DNA from: Olsenella uli DSM 7084 | GTDB lineage: Bacteria; Actinomycetota; Coriobacteriia; Coriobacteriales; Atopobiaceae | Direction: 5' to 3' | NCBI RefSeq assembly: GCF_000143845.1 | Contig: NC_014363.1 | Coordinates: 791,186 to 855,185 of the forward strand | DNA length: 64,000 nucleotides | Shown: positions 45,107 through 52,473 of the stretch, piece by piece | How the letters are laid out: the number at the start of each line of letters is the position of its first letter | Position numbering within the stretch: position 1 is the first letter of the stretch | Made by a program: the position numbers and the translations under genes | Notes under the pieces: model-generated | Databases searched by the model: none | Seen by the model: the letters and a program-made list of their open reading frames with translations, nothing else | What the model was told of the DNA's origin: nothing

Positions 45107-45676
45107 ATAGCCAAGAACGAGGGTCCTCGCATCAACAACGAGATTACCGCACGTACCTGCCGCCTGATCGGAGTCGATGGCTCGCAGCTTGGTCTGTTTG
45201 GCGTGCGTGACGCACAGCGCATCGCAGACGAGCAGAACCTTGACCTCGTGGAGATCGCACCCAACGCGGAGCCTCCCGTCTGCAAGGTCATGGACTACCG
45301 CAAGTTCAAGTACGAGCAGGATCGCAAGGCCAAGGCCGCCCGCAAGAAGCAGGTCAGGGTCGAGGTCAAGGAGATGAAGTTCCGCCCGAAGATCGATGTG
45401 GGGGACTACACCACCAAGAAGAACCACGTCATGCGCTTCCTGAGGAAGGGCGCGCGCGTCAAGGTCACCATCATGTTCCGCGGCCGCGAGATGGCCCATC
45501 CCGAGCAGGGTCTCAACGTCCTCGAGAGGCTCGCGCAGGACCTGAAGCCCTACGCCACCGTTGAGCAGCAGCCCAAGATGGAGGGCCGCAACATGCACAT
45601 GCTCGTCGCCCCGATCAAGGGCGCCTTCGATGAGAAGGCGGTTGAGGGTGACGCCGAGAGCGAGAAGGAGAACTAG
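45107..45676 (+). CDS. infC: Translation initiation factor IF-3 (ATA start)
   Basis: A 189-residue IF-3, which keeps ribosomal subunits apart and proofreads the initiator codon. The N-domain segment [15 protein letters not shown] and the linker motif [25 protein letters not shown] are conserved, and the C-domain includes [17 protein letters not shown] and FRGREMAH. No ATG, GTG or TTG lies between the in-frame stop at 45101 and the GTG at 45203, which would remove 32 conserved residues. ATA at 45107, with AAGGTG upstream, is therefore the start. Rare starts are a known way for infC to limit its own translation. It is the first gene of infC-rpmI-rplT. The C-terminal tail is Glu/Lys-rich. Confidence 0.9.
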   Translation: MAKNEGPRINNEITARTCRLIGVDGSQLGLFGVRDAQRIADEQNLDLVEIAPNAEPPVCKVMDYRKFKYEQDRKAKAARKKQVRVEVKEMKFRPKIDVGDYTTKKNHVMRFLRKGARVKVTIMFRGREMAHPEQGLNVLERLAQDLKPYATVEQQPKMEGRNMHMLVAPIKGAFDEKAVEGDAESEKEN

Positions 45677-45677
45677 C

Positions 45678-45872
45678 ATGCCCAAGATGAAGACTCACAA
45701 GGGTTCGGCAAAGCGCTTCCGCCGCACCGGCACCGGCAAGATCATGCGTGCCAAGGCTTTCAAGAGCCACATCCTGACCAAGAAGTCTCAGAAGCGCATT
45801 CGTGCGTTCCGCAAGGAGACCGTGCTCACCCCAAGTGATGCCCAGGTCGTCTCCCAGCGCATGGGCAAGTAA
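45678..45872 (+). CDS. rpmI: Ribosomal protein bL35
   Basis: A 64-residue bL35 of the large ribosomal subunit. The [13 protein letters not shown] start and [13 protein letters not shown] core are conserved. The start ATG follows the infC stop by 1 base, with AAGGAG upstream inside infC, so it is translationally linked to infC. Confidence 0.97.
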   Translation: MPKMKTHKGSAKRFRRTGTGKIMRAKAFKSHILTKKSQKRIRAFRKETVLTPSDAQVVSQRMGK

Positions 45873-45918
45873 GCGCCCTCGCGTCCCCGAATCGTATTTC
45901 TCAAGGAGTTGATTAGAT

Positions 45919-46284
45919 ATGGCACGTGTCAAGCGCGCAGTCGCCGGTCGCAAGAAGCGTCAGACGCTGGTCGAGCGTACCAAGGGATACTACGGCACCT
46001 CCTCCCGCACCTTCCGCGGGATGAAGGAGCAGGCACAGCACTCCATGCAGTACCAGTACCGCGACCGTCGTAACAAGAAGCGTGACATCCGCGCCCTCTG
46101 GATCCAGCGCATCAACGCTGCCGCCCGCATGAACGACCTCTCCTACAGCAAGTTCATGCATGGCCTGAAGCTCGCTGGCGTCGATCTCGACCGCAAGGTC
46201 CTGGCCCAGATCGCCTACGACGATGACACTGCGTTCAGGGACCTGGCCGAGGTCGCCAGAAAGGCCCTCGCCGAGGAGAACTAG
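45919..46284 (+). CDS. rplT: Ribosomal protein bL20
   Basis: A 121-residue bL20 for early assembly of the large subunit. The basic N-terminal extension ([25 protein letters not shown]) and globular C-domain ([31 protein letters not shown]) are both present. In some bacteria bL20 represses its operon through the leader, and the leader here has an attenuator. AAGGAG precedes the ATG by 10 bases. A strong terminator ends the operon. Confidence 0.97.
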   Translation: MARVKRAVAGRKKRQTLVERTKGYYGTSSRTFRGMKEQAQHSMQYQYRDRRNKKRDIRALWIQRINAAARMNDLSYSKFMHGLKLAGVDLDRKVLAQIAYDDDTAFRDLAEVARKALAEEN

Positions 46285-46325
46285 GGCCGGACGTCCTGAA
46301 GTCCCTCACCCTCACGGGCGAGCTG

Positions 46326-46363
46326 AGAGGTTCCGGTCCGGTGGGATCGGAACCTCTTTTTTT
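46326..46363 (+). terminator. Terminator of infC-rpmI-rplT
   Basis: AGAGGTTCCG (46326-46335) pairs perfectly with CGGAACCTCT (46348-46357), followed by a run of T to 46363. It lies between convergent genes and may serve both directions. Confidence 0.92.
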
Positions 46364-46373
46364 GCCAAACCGC

Positions 46374-46784
46374 TCAGATGCCGTACTCGTCCATGAGCTT
46401 CTCGAGGTGACTGCGGTCCTGCATCGCGGGAGGCAGCAGCTCGAGCCCTCCCTTCTCATCGAGGGCCGACACCAAAGTCGACATACGGTCAAATTCCGCC
46501 TCTCTGGCACGATCTTCCCTCCTCTCGCACTCATCCTCGATGAGGGCGGCGAAATCGGGGAAGCCTGCGTAGACGTCGTCCATCTCGTCCGGGTATCCAT
46601 CCAAGCGCGAGCCCGACGGCCGTTCGCCACATGGCCTGCCAGCGCCACGGCCTTCGGCAAAGAGTCTCCCAATCAGCTCCCCACGCAGCCTGTCGGTCAT
46701 GACCTCCCTCATGATGAGCTCATCATGGTCCAGTATGGCCTGGACGATCGTCGGGGTCGCGCAGTCATCAAAGCAGATGTCCAT
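46374..46784 (-). CDS. Hypothetical acidic protein
   Basis: A 136-residue protein, acidic and mainly helical, without signal peptide or membrane segment. Start MDICFDDC, with AAGGGAG 6-7 bases upstream. The middle has GRPCGERPSG, and the end is charged (IEDECERREDRAREAEFDRM). I recognise no domain. It is monocistronic and converges on rplT. The open frame continues upstream to 47141, but that part is Arg/Pro-rich and antisense to the next gene, so it is probably not coding. Confidence 0.65.
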   Translation of the reverse strand: MDICFDDCATPTIVQAILDHDELIMREVMTDRLRGELIGRLFAEGRGAGRPCGERPSGSRLDGYPDEMDDVYAGFPDFAALIEDECERREDRAREAEFDRMSTLVSALDEKGGLELLPPAMQDRSHLEKLMDEYGI

Positions 46785-46894
46785 GGTCGTGCTCCCTTCT
46801 CGTTGCTGGTGGGGGGGAGCATAGGACAGTGCGCTTGCGTGGCCTGCCGCGCCCGTTTGCGGCGTACTTGCATCGAAAGGCGACGTTCGGCGTG

Positions 46895-48082
46895 TCAGCC
46901 GTTGGGGTGGTGTGTCCTCTCGAACTTGCGCTCCTCTTGGTCGAAGGCGGCATCTTGGGGGCATACGAGCTCGTCGTCGCCCGTCTGGGGGTTCCTGTGG
47001 TGCAGCAAGACCGGCCGGAAGAGGTGCAGGCGTGCCGCGAGGCCTCCAGATAGGGCAAGCAGGAGACAGAAGATGGCGATGCGTGGGATGACGCCGACCT
47101 GCGTCATGACAAAGGTCCCCAGGCAGAGCGCCGCCGTCCATGCGTACATCAGCAGCACGGCCTGAAGCTGGTCGAAGCCTTCGTCAATGAGGCGGTGATG
47201 GATGTGCCCGCGGTCAGCGGAACCGATGCTCACGTGGGCGCGCCTGCGCCGCACTATCGCGGAGAACGTGTCGATGATGGGTATGCCCGCTATGACCAGA
47301 GGGACGATGATCGTCGTGAGGCCAGCGACGCGGGTGACTGAGAGCAGAGAGACGGCCCCAAGGGCGTATCCCAAGAGCAGGGATCCCGAGTCACCCAGGA
47401 AGATGGACGCGGGGTTGAAGTTGTAGCGCAAGAAGCCGAGGGTCGATCCCGCGAGGGCGATGGCGAGGCTGGCCGCGTCCATGCGTCCCGCCATGACCGA
47501 GAGCGTGAACATCGTCACGCCAGCGATGCACGCAATGCCTGACGCCAGGCCGTCGAGACCGTCTATCAGGTTGAAGATGTTTACGTAGGAGACCAGGTAG
47601 ATGACGGTGATGGGGTAAGCGAGCCAGGAAAGCTCAAGGGCATCCCCCGTAAGGGGGTTGACGATGGTGCCGATGACAAGACCGCCCGCGACGGCGACCG
47701 CCGCGGCGATGACCTGGCCCAAGAGCTTCTGGAGTGGTTTGAGCTGGAAGATGTCATCGAGGACGCCAGTGAGGAAGATCACGCAGAAGCCCACCACGAG
47801 CATCTGGTAGCTCATGGATGCGAAGTGGGGGGCCGGGGTGAGGACGACGGGCCAATCGAGCCGGGTGGTGCCCAGGTACTGGATGACAAAGGCCGCAATG
47901 ATCCCCAGGAAGACCGCTATACCGCCCATACGGGGGATGGGGCGTCTGTTGATGCGCCTCTTGTTGGGATAATCGACGGCCCCAACCTTCCAGGCGATCC
48001 TTCCGGCAAGGGGGGTTGCCACGAGAGCAACGAGCAGTGCCGTGACAAAGAGGCAGAGGTATGGCATCCATGGCCTGAACAT
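46895..48082 (-). CDS. Undecaprenyl-phosphate GlcNAc-1-phosphate transferase (WecA/TagO type)
   Basis: A 395-residue polytopic protein of the MraY/WecA family with about ten transmembrane helices. It transfers a sugar-1-phosphate from UDP-sugar to undecaprenyl phosphate at the inner membrane face, the first step of teichoic acid or cell-surface glycan synthesis. Family motifs are DYPNKRRINRRPIPRMGG, FLTGVLDDIF (metal-site Asp pair), NLIDGLDGLASG, FLGDSGSLLLGY and GHIHHRL with the nucleotide-binding His. The start MFRPWMPYL was chosen because the frame upstream is Arg/Pro-rich and unconserved. The C-terminal cytoplasmic tail is long, acidic and not conserved. Confidence 0.93.
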   Translation of the reverse strand: MFRPWMPYLCLFVTALLVALVATPLAGRIAWKVGAVDYPNKRRINRRPIPRMGGIAVFLGIIAAFVIQYLGTTRLDWPVVLTPAPHFASMSYQMLVVGFCVIFLTGVLDDIFQLKPLQKLLGQVIAAAVAVAGGLVIGTIVNPLTGDALELSWLAYPITVIYLVSYVNIFNLIDGLDGLASGIACIAGVTMFTLSVMAGRMDAASLAIALAGSTLGFLRYNFNPASIFLGDSGSLLLGYALGAVSLLSVTRVAGLTTIIVPLVIAGIPIIDTFSAIVRRRRAHVSIGSADRGHIHHRLIDEGFDQLQAVLLMYAWTAALCLGTFVMTQVGVIPRIAIFCLLLALSGGLAARLHLFRPVLLHHRNPQTGDDELVCPQDAAFDQEERKFERTHHPNG

Positions 48083-48275
48083 CCCCGCCTCACACCCTCC
48101 TGCCGCAAGCGAACCCCTCCAAGGAGGCAATGATACAGGAAGAGGGGGACGTGCACTCCGTGCAGCGAGGCGTCTCTCCAAAAGGACCCCGGCAGCTGGC
48201 GTGGGGCCAGACGCAACCTCAACTGTTACTCATAGAGGAGAGCAAGTCAAGACTGGTATCGCTGCGTCACTCCCG

Positions 48276-48281
48276 TATAGT
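48276..48281 (+). promoter_or_regulatory. -10 element of the 6S-like RNA
   Basis: TATAGT lies 6-7 bases before the proposed RNA start. The -35 region is weak (ACTGGTA, 17-18 bases upstream). Confidence 0.5.
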
Positions 48282-48286
48282 GTGAG

Positions 48287-48432
48287 GTGTCGTCCCCCTG
48301 CGGTAACAACTGGGTGAACCGACAAGCGTTTTGAGGGAGCCCGTATTTCGTTTCCCAGTACAGAGATCCTCCCTTGTTGAGGAAGCTGGAACAGACGATG
48401 AGGGCACCCACCTTATGAAGGTGGGTTCATTT
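48287..48432 (+). ncRNA. ssrS: Structured RNA, probably 6S RNA
   Basis: A gene-free block with its own -10 (TATAGT) and its own terminator-like end. GGTGTCGTCC at the 5' end can pair with GACGA...GGCACC near the 3' end (about 48394-48408). Inside, GAGGGAG pairs with CTCCC, and CCCTGCGG marks the central loop region. The end is the 8-bp hairpin CCCACCTT/AAGGTGGG (48407-48425) followed by TTCATTT. The 145-base size, the closing stem, the large internal loop and the GGGCACCCACCTT end resemble 6S RNA, the regulator of sigma-70 polymerase. It was not verified with a covariance model. Confidence 0.5.
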
Positions 48433-48493
48433 CGCGGCCGCAGGGGGCGACTTCTCTGGGTGACGCCAAATCTCCGTATGTCATGGCGGGCGG

Positions 48494-48522
48494 TTGACAC
48501 TGCAGTTGTTAATTGCGATACT
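48494..48522 (+). promoter_or_regulatory. Promoter of tRNA-Ala
   Basis: TTGACA (48494-48499) is a perfect -35 box; GATACT (48517-48522) follows after a 17-base spacer and lies 21 bases before the tRNA. Confidence 0.88.
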
Positions 48523-48543
48523 ACTCCTCGCGCAAATTTGCTT

Positions 48544-48619
48544 GGGGATGTAGCTCAGCTGGGAGAGCGCTGCCTTCGCAAGGCAGAGGCCGAGGGTTCG
48601 AATCCCTTCATCTCCACCA
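48544..48619 (+). tRNA. tRNA-Ala (CGC)
   Basis: A 76-base tRNA with encoded CCA. The acceptor GGGGATG/CATCTCC includes G3-U70, the alanine identity element. The anticodon stem CTGCC/GGCAG closes TTCGCAA, giving anticodon CGC (GCG codons). D- and T-arms are regular. Confidence 0.96.
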
Positions 48620-48729
48620 TGAGCGTGAGCGCCGGGCCCTTCTCTGCCAGGGATGGGCCCTGCGTCTGACATAGGTTCGTGGACGGATAGAGTCCACGAG
48701 GAGGTGCTCCGAGAGCGCCCTCGGGACTC

Positions 48730-48757
48730 CGCCCGAATAGATTCGGGCGGGGTCTTT
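48730..48757 (+). terminator. Terminator after tRNA-Ala
   Basis: CGCCCGAAT (48730-48738) and ATTCGGGCG (48741-48749) form a perfect hairpin followed by GGGTCTTTT. Two smaller hairpins precede it (48679-48699, and about 48709-48725). It ends the tRNA transcript just before the acetyltransferase gene. Confidence 0.8.
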
Positions 48758-48778
48758 TCATTGTGGAGGAATCATCAG

Positions 48779-49216
48779 GTGGTCAGAGAAATCTCCGAAA
48801 GCGAGCTGAGCGCACTGCTCAATCTGTATCTGCATTTGCACGGAGAACCCGTACCGCAAATGACCGAGCATTTAAAAGGCGCGTGGGACACCATCACCAA
48901 AGACGAGAACCATCACATCATCGTTAACGAGATAGATGGTGACCTCGTGTCCTCCTGCGTTTGTGTAATTATTCCAAATCTAACGAGAAATGCCAGGCCA
49001 TATGCATTTATCGAAAATGTTGTTACTCATGTCGACTTTCGTGGAAAAGGATATGCAACCGAGTGCCTGAACCGCGCCAAAGAGATAGCCCAGAAAGCCA
49101 ATTGTTACAAAATGATGTTGCTCACAAGTTCGAGGGAAGAGGCGACACTGCACTTTTACAGTGATGCGGGATACAGCAACACTGATAAGACCGCATTCGT
49201 TCAATGGCTGCAGTAG
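48779..49216 (+). CDS. GNAT-family acetyltransferase
   Basis: A 145-residue Gcn5-related acetyltransferase. The acetyl-CoA loop is in VTHVDFRGKGYATECLNRA (R-G-K-G-Y-A), preceded by the beta-strand pair FIENVVTHV. The C-terminus includes ATLHFYSDAGYSN, the usual last strand region. The GTG start has GGAGG about 8 bases upstream. The gene is visibly richer in A and T than its neighbours (for example 48960-49180), which suggests acquisition from another genome. The substrate is unknown; small amines, amino acids and antibiotics are all possible. Confidence 0.85.
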   Translation: MVREISESELSALLNLYLHLHGEPVPQMTEHLKGAWDTITKDENHHIIVNEIDGDLVSSCVCVIIPNLTRNARPYAFIENVVTHVDFRGKGYATECLNRAKEIAQKANCYKMMLLTSSREEATLHFYSDAGYSNTDKTAFVQWLQ

Positions 49217-49299
49217 CCTCAGAAAGGCAGGGGCCGCGCGACTGCGGGCCTGCCAGGTGACAAGGGGCAAAGGCGATTAGTTCGCACGAGGAGGGGCGA

Positions 49300-50268
49300 T
49301 TGGGGCCCATGAACATCGATGCGGGGTCCTACGAGGCCTGCGAGCTCTGCCCTCGTCGCTGTCGCGCCGCGCGCGCCCAGGGCGAGGCGGGGTTCTGCGG
49401 GGCAGGTGCGACGTTGCGCGTCGCACGCTCCGCACTGCACTTCTGGGAGGAGCCCCCCATCTCGGGCGAGTCCGGCTCGGGTGCCATCTTCTTCACGGGT
49501 TGCCCGTTACGTTGCGTGTTCTGCCAGAACCATGAGATCTCGCAGGAGGGCTTCGGCCTCGCCGTCACGACCGGACGCCTCGCGCGGATGATGCTTGAGC
49601 TGAGGGATCAGGGCGCACTCAACATAAACCTGGTCACCCCGCTGCACTTCGCACCCCAGGTTCGCGAGGCGATCATCCTGGCCAGGGGAGAGGGGCTTGC
49701 CCTGCCGATCGTCTGCAACACCTCCGGTTACGAACGTCCTGAGGTCGTCGCGGCCATGGGCGACGTCATCGATGTCTGGCTCACGGACTTCAAGTACGGC
49801 TCGACGAGACTTGCGGGGAGGCTCTCGAAGGCGAGGGACTATCCGGACGTCGCAGCCGGGGCCCTCTCGGCCATGCTGAGCTCCCTGCGTTCCCGGGGCG
49901 GCCGTGCCCAGGGCGAGGATGGGCGCATGTTGAGGGGCATCATCGTTCGCCATCTGGTGCTTCCCGGTCACTCGTGCGACTCCAAGGACGTGCTGGACCG
50001 TGTCTGGGAACTCTGTGGCAACGAGGTCGACCTGTCGGTCATGAACCAGTACACGCCCAACGGGGACTGTCGCAGCGAGGGTGGGGCCCTTGCTCGTGGC
50101 GTGACGGACGACGAGTACGAGTCGGTCCTCGACCACGCCGACGATCTGGGCTTCGAGAGGCTCTGGTGGCAGCAGGGCGGCACCGTCTCCGAGAGTTTCG
50201 TGCCCGCCTTCGATGCGACGGGAGTGCGCGGCCCCGAGCTGTACGACTCGGAAAAGCGGCTACGATAG
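49300..50268 (+). CDS. Radical SAM protein (PflX/PflA-like)
   Basis: A 322-residue radical SAM enzyme. FFTGCPLRCVFCQNHEIS holds the CxxxCxxC cluster motif that binds [4Fe-4S] and S-adenosylmethionine. An additional Cys-rich head (CELCPRRCR, GFCGAG) resembles the PflX-type proteins. It contains NTSGYERPEV and VWLTDFKYGS, typical of the pyruvate-formate-lyase activating group. It may activate a glycyl radical enzyme, but none is nearby. The TTG at 49300 has GGAGGGG 5 bases upstream, and an ATG at 49309 is the alternative start. Confidence 0.88.
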   Translation: MGPMNIDAGSYEACELCPRRCRAARAQGEAGFCGAGATLRVARSALHFWEEPPISGESGSGAIFFTGCPLRCVFCQNHEISQEGFGLAVTTGRLARMMLELRDQGALNINLVTPLHFAPQVREAIILARGEGLALPIVCNTSGYERPEVVAAMGDVIDVWLTDFKYGSTRLAGRLSKARDYPDVAAGALSAMLSSLRSRGGRAQGEDGRMLRGIIVRHLVLPGHSCDSKDVLDRVWELCGNEVDLSVMNQYTPNGDCRSEGGALARGVTDDEYESVLDHADDLGFERLWWQQGGTVSESFVPAFDATGVRGPELYDSEKRLR

Positions 50269-50370
50269 GGTCCGTGCGCAACCGAAGGGCGCCCTTCCGT
50301 GGACGTCCGCCTCGGGTGGGAGGGCGCCTGGACCCACAGGGATCCACGTGCGTACGGGATGGAGAGAGAC

Positions 50371-50685
50371 ATGGCTGATTCGTCTGCACCGCTGAGCGAC
50401 GAGGAGCGCGCCGAGCTCGAGACGCTGCGCGCCGAGAAGTCCCGGGAGGAGGAGCTGCGACGTGCCCAGCGCGAGCGCGCGGAGCTTGCCCGGCTCAAGG
50501 CCGAGAGGGAGCGTGCCCTGCGCGACGCGCAGGCGTCTGCGCGCGCGAGAGAGATCCGCGAGCGCAACTCCAAGCTCATGGAGCCGGATGACGATCTCAG
50601 GATGCCCCTGGGCCAGAGGGCCGTGCTCGTCGTCCTTACTGTCCTGGCCGTCGCCATCGTCGCGTCCATGATGGTGGGGCGCTAG
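50371..50685 (+). CDS. Small coiled-coil membrane protein
   Basis: A 104-residue protein. The first 70 residues are a highly charged Glu/Arg helix (LSDEERAELETLRAEKSREEELRRAQRE), then one transmembrane helix (about 80-100, AVLVVLTVLAVAIVASMMV) near the C-terminus. The ATG at 50371 has GGAGAG 4 bases upstream, with an alternative ATG at 50359. I do not recognise a family; its build parallels the tail-anchored protein at 30574. Confidence 0.65.
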   Translation: MADSSAPLSDEERAELETLRAEKSREEELRRAQRERAELARLKAERERALRDAQASARAREIRERNSKLMEPDDDLRMPLGQRAVLVVLTVLAVAIVASMMVGR

Positions 50686-50834
50686 CCGCATGATCGCCAT
50701 CCCCTCCGCAACAGGGTCCCATGCCGACGGTCGAGGGCGACTTTGGGACGCGCTGCCTTGGCATAGTGTTACGCTGGCACCAGGGCGGGCATCGTCTCCG
50801 CCTTCCGTCACCAGCGAGTTGGGAGGATCTCCCC

Positions 50835-52319
50835 ATGGCTCTGACTGACATCACGAGGCCGTCGGACGTCGCGTTGAACACAGACCTGTACGAACTTACG
50901 ATGGCCCAGGGCTTCTGGGAGTCGGGACTGGTCGACGTAGAGGGCTGCTTCAACGTGTTCTTCCGGGACAACCCCTTTGGCGGTGGCTATGCCGTTGCCT
51001 GTGGCATGGGTCAGATCGCCGACCTGGTCGAGAGCTTCCTCTTCGACGACGATTCCATAGCCTACCTCGAGTCCGTGCAGGCTCCGGGCGGCGGCCCCAT
51101 GTTTAAGCGGGGCTTCCTCGACTACCTGGGCGGCTTCAGGATGCGCGTCAGCGTCTGGGCGGTTCCCGAGGGCGACCTCGTGTTTCCGCGCGAGCCGATG
51201 GTTCGCGTCGAGGGTCCCATCATTGACTGCCAGCTGCTTGAGACGGCACTCCTGAACCTCGTGAACTTCCAGACGCTCGTTGCGACCAAGGCCGCACGCG
51301 TGGTGCATGCAGCCGAGGGCCATCCCGTCTCCGACTTCGGCCTTCGCCGCGCCCAGGGCCCTGATGGCGGCCTTGCCGTGGCGCGCGCCTCGTACGTGGG
51401 GGGCGCCTCGTCCACGTCGAACGTCCTTGCGGGCAAGGTCTACGGCATTCCCGTGTTCGGCACCCACGCACACTCCTGGGTGATGGCGTTTCCAACGGAG
51501 CTTGACGCCTTCCGCGCGTTCGCTCGCTCCAGCCCCAAGAACTGCGTCCTCCTCCTCGACACCTATGACGTGCACCAGGGCATACGTAACGCGATCGTCG
51601 TGGCGAAGGAGATGGAGGCCGCAGGGGAGCGCCTCGCGGCCATCCGCATCGACTCGGGCGACCTCGCCAGGCTCTCGAAGGAGACCCGCGCCGCGTTCGA
51701 CGCCGAGGGCCTTGGCTACGTGAGGATCTCGGCTTCCAACGACCTGGACGAGTACACCATCCAGTCGCTCTTTGCACAGGGCGCTCCCATCGACTCGTTT
51801 GGCGTGGGCACCAAGCTTGCGACATGCGACCCCCAGCCGTCTCTGGGTGGCGTGTACAAACTCTCCGCCACGCGCTCGCAGGACGGAACCTGGGAGCCCG
51901 TCATTAAGCTGTCCGAGATGGCCTACAAACGCACGATCCCTGGCGTGCAGCATGTCAGGCGCTACGTCGATGCCGCCGGTTGCCCCGTGGGCGACATGAT
52001 CGTGGACGATGCCGTGGACGCGGGCGATGATTCCACGATCGTGGACGTCCTGGACGACCTCACGACCTACGACGTCTCGGGCGCCACCTCGCGTGAGCTC
52101 CTGGAGCGGGTGGTCGAGAGGGGTGTGCGCTCCAAGGAGCCGGACTCCCTCGAACTGGCCCGTTCCCGCTGTCGCGAGGCGCTCATGCACCTCGACCCTG
52201 CGGTCAGGCGCTTTCTCAACCCGCAGATCTATCCCGTGGGCCTGGAGAGCGGCCTTGCGCGCCTGCGCGGCGAGCTCGCACGTTCGGAGCGCTGCGGGTC
52301 GGGTCGTCGTAGCGGGTAG
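50835..52319 (+). CDS. pncB: Nicotinate phosphoribosyltransferase
   Basis: A 494-residue NAPRTase, which makes nicotinate mononucleotide from nicotinate and PRPP in the NAD salvage pathway. ALNTDLYELTMAQGFW is the N-terminal signature. DFGLRRAQGPDGGLAVARASYVGG holds the catalytic region, GTHAHSWVMAF the substrate His, and IRIDSGDL and GVGTKLATC the phosphate-binding strands. The C-terminal 60 residues are Arg-rich and unconserved. GGGAGG lies 8 bases before the ATG. argS follows with its own ribosome binding site. Confidence 0.95.
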   Translation: MALTDITRPSDVALNTDLYELTMAQGFWESGLVDVEGCFNVFFRDNPFGGGYAVACGMGQIADLVESFLFDDDSIAYLESVQAPGGGPMFKRGFLDYLGGFRMRVSVWAVPEGDLVFPREPMVRVEGPIIDCQLLETALLNLVNFQTLVATKAARVVHAAEGHPVSDFGLRRAQGPDGGLAVARASYVGGASSTSNVLAGKVYGIPVFGTHAHSWVMAFPTELDAFRAFARSSPKNCVLLLDTYDVHQGIRNAIVVAKEMEAAGERLAAIRIDSGDLARLSKETRAAFDAEGLGYVRISASNDLDEYTIQSLFAQGAPIDSFGVGTKLATCDPQPSLGGVYKLSATRSQDGTWEPVIKLSEMAYKRTIPGVQHVRRYVDAAGCPVGDMIVDDAVDAGDDSTIVDVLDDLTTYDVSGATSRELLERVVERGVRSKEPDSLELARSRCREALMHLDPAVRRFLNPQIYPVGLESGLARLRGELARSERCGSGRRSG

Positions 52320-52473
52320 AAGACTTCGCAGGGGGGGCATGAAAAGGGCGACATTGCGTCTCTCGTGCGATGCCAGCGCGAGCGACGTGCCACTCTGCTA
52401 GACTTCAGCGAAGGTGTGTCGGGCCAGTGGGTTCGGCGGCAGGCACAGAGCGATGAGGCACAAAGGAGAAAGC

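Noticed and set aside
45203-45676. GTG at 45203 as the start of infC
   Set aside because: It would delete about 32 conserved residues of the IF-3 N-domain, including RINNEI, and has no ribosome binding site.
46785-47141. N-terminal extension of the hypothetical gene at 46374
   Set aside because: The extension is Arg/Pro-rich, antisense-like and overlaps the 3' end of the WecA/TagO gene; the ATG at 46784 has a good ribosome binding site.
48287-48432. tmRNA or SRP RNA
   Set aside because: No tRNA-like ends or tag frame, and no GGAAGGAAGC-type SRP tetraloop region; the size is also wrong for tmRNA.
49300-50268. Anaerobic activase of a neighbouring glycyl radical enzyme
   Set aside because: The radical SAM motif is clear, but no glycyl radical enzyme is in the window, so a specific partner was not assigned.
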